DNA of 15,621 bases. It comes from a bacterium. GTDB taxonomy: Bacteria; Zhuqueibacterota; Zhuqueibacteria; Thermofontimicrobiales; Thermofontimicrobiaceae. The notes under the pieces are model-generated. The model worked only from the letters and a program-made list of their open reading frames with translations, was not told the DNA's origin and did not search any database. Position 1 is the stretch's first letter. Every line of letters starts with the position of its first letter. The stretch lies in contig DSAU01000112.1 of assembly GCA_011046315.1 (NCBI GenBank), positions 1 to 15,621 of the forward strand. Reading direction: 5' to 3'. Both the position numbers and the translations under genes were made by a program. This document shows, one piece after another, positions 14,920 to 15,621 of this stretch.

Positions 14920-15462
14920 TTGACGATAAATCACCAACAGGATGACAGCATAAATTTTCAAAAAATTTACCATCAGTATCGCGAGCTGGTCTTCAATGTC
15001 TGTTATCGCATGACGGGAAATCGTGAAGACGCTGATGATGCCGCGCAGGATGTGTTTTTAAAGATTCATCATTCTATCAGCAGGTTTAAAGGCGATGCCA
15101 AATTGTCGTCCTGGATTTTCCGCATTGCCGTGAACACCTGCCTGAATCGGGAGCGCCGAAAAAAACTGGTATCCTGGGTATCGCTGGATTTTCTGTTTCA
15201 GGAAGAAAGCAAAGACCAGCCACTTTCCGACGACAGGCCAGACTGGCAAGTTGAAACCCAGGAAACTGAGCGCATCGTGCAGCAGGCGATACAGAAGTTG
15301 CCGGCGCGGCAAAAATCCGCGCTGGTGTTGCATCGCTACGAGAACCTCTCTTACGACGAGATCGCTAAAGTAATGAAAGTCAGCCTTTCCGCTGTTGAAT
15401 CATTGTTACACCGTGCCAAAGAAAACCTTGCTGCGAAATTGATTCCTCTATTGAAAAAATAA
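14920..15462 (+). CDS. ECF-type RNA polymerase sigma factor
   Basis: A 180-aa sigma70-family factor with only regions 2 and 4. Region 2 (about 17-80): YRELVFNVCYRMTGNREDADDAAQDVFLKIHHSISRFKGDAKLSSWIFRIAVNTCLN holds the core-binding and -10-recognition helices, including DAAQDVF. A variable acidic linker (about 84-115) follows, then region 4 with IQKLPARQKSALVLHRYENLSYDEIAKVMKVSLSAVESLLHRAKENL, the -35-binding helix-turn-helix. The start must be the TTG at 14920: the frame has a stop at 14911-14913 and no ATG until the middle of region 2. AAAGGA lies 9 bases upstream. An ATG at 14910 opens an 11-codon frame that stops at 14943. The downstream gene looks like its anti-sigma factor. The stimulus is unknown. 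Confidence 0.93.
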   Translation: MTINHQQDDSINFQKIYHQYRELVFNVCYRMTGNREDADDAAQDVFLKIHHSISRFKGDAKLSSWIFRIAVNTCLNRERRKKLVSWVSLDFLFQEESKDQPLSDDRPDWQVETQETERIVQQAIQKLPARQKSALVLHRYENLSYDEIAKVMKVSLSAVESLLHRAKENLAAKLIPLLKK

Positions 15463-15520
15463 AATTTAAACCGCAAGTATTTTGCCTGATGGGTGTCTTA
15501 AAGCTAAAGGGAAAAATGAA

Positions 15521-15621
15521 ATGAAACATCGATTCGTTCAAAAAAAATTATTGCGCTATCTGGATCATGACCTGCCAGAAAAAGAGCAACGCCAAATCGG
15601 GCAGCATTTAAAAAAATGTGC
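15521..15621 (+). CDS. Probable zinc-finger anti-sigma factor (N-terminal fragment)
   Basis: The frame opens at ATG 15521 and runs off the window after 33 complete codons. The visible start is RFVQKKLLRYLDHDLPEKEQRQIGQHLKKC, with His29 and Cys33 as HxxxC, the beginning of the HxxxCxxC zinc-binding anti-sigma (zf-HC2-like) motif; a LxxYLDxxLPxxExxxIxxHLxxC pattern is typical of these proteins. The second Cys would lie just outside. AAAGGG is 9 bases upstream. It follows the ECF sigma gene by 58 bases on the same strand, the usual sigma/anti-sigma order. A membrane segment and sensor part would be expected beyond the window. Confidence 0.72.
   Translation, partial: MKHRFVQKKLLRYLDHDLPEKEQRQIGQHLKKC

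Noticed and set aside
14910..14945. ATG at 14910 as start of the sigma gene or a leader peptide
   Set aside because: The frame ends after 11 codons and is not that of the sigma factor. The AAAGGA overlaps the ATG, whereas it is well placed for the TTG at 14920.
1..15621. CRISPR array, IS element, prophage, toxin-antitoxin or defence system
   Set aside because: No regularly spaced repeats, no transposase or integrase frame, no tRNA or attachment-site duplication, and every sizeable gene has a housekeeping, transport or regulatory assignment.

Overview
The window reads as a chromosomal stretch of a moderately AT-rich, free-living bacterium. It has strong Shine-Dalgarno sites (AAGGAG or AGGAGG before most genes), one near-consensus sigma70 promoter, and gene types common in the FCB/Calditrichota/KSB1-like part of the tree: pyrophosphate-type PPDK, S41 peptidase, inositol-lipid genes, lysine 6-aminotransferase. 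The Shine-Dalgarno use and the TTGACT/TATAAT promoter argue against Bacteroidota proper. The placement is inference, not a sequence match. I see no phage, IS element, CRISPR array, rRNA or tRNA.

Layout. (1) 1-338: mostly non-coding, with a weak small plus-strand ORF and a rightward terminator-like hairpin. (2) 339-1091, minus: a lone SagB/nitroreductase-type flavoprotein with a degenerate dispersed-repeat hairpin upstream. (3) 1323-7780, minus: a gene train transcribed MATE transporter -> thymidylate kinase -> secreted S41 PDZ-protease -> pyruvate phosphate dikinase (ppdK), closed by a good intrinsic terminator at 1252-1300. (4) 7947-12495, minus: lat -> rsmI -> CDP-alcohol phosphatidyltransferase -> panD -> ino1, closely packed, starting from a strong promoter at 12703-12731 with a leader of about 200 nt that itself holds a terminator-like hairpin. 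(5) 12873-14318, plus: a second MATE transporter. (6) 14319-14919: a 600-base gene-free region rich in inverted repeats. (7) 14920 to the end, plus: an ECF sigma factor and the start of its probable zinc-type anti-sigma factor, cut by the window edge.

How the genes fit together. ino1 (glucose-6-phosphate to inositol-3-phosphate) and the phosphatidyltransferase (inositol phosphate plus CDP-diacylglycerol to phosphatidylinositol phosphate) form two steps of bacterial inositol-lipid synthesis. panD (aspartate to beta-alanine, for pantothenate/CoA) sits exactly between them. lat makes alpha-aminoadipate semialdehyde from lysine and overlaps rsmI by 13 bases, so the operon joins amino-acid, CoA-precursor, lipid and ribosome-modification genes. 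The ppdK train joins central carbon metabolism, dTMP phosphorylation and envelope proteolysis.

I found no clearly new defence or mobile system. The points most worth a second look are the panD gene inside the inositol-lipid pair, the possible attenuator in the lat leader, and the nested inverted repeats in front of the ECF sigma gene.
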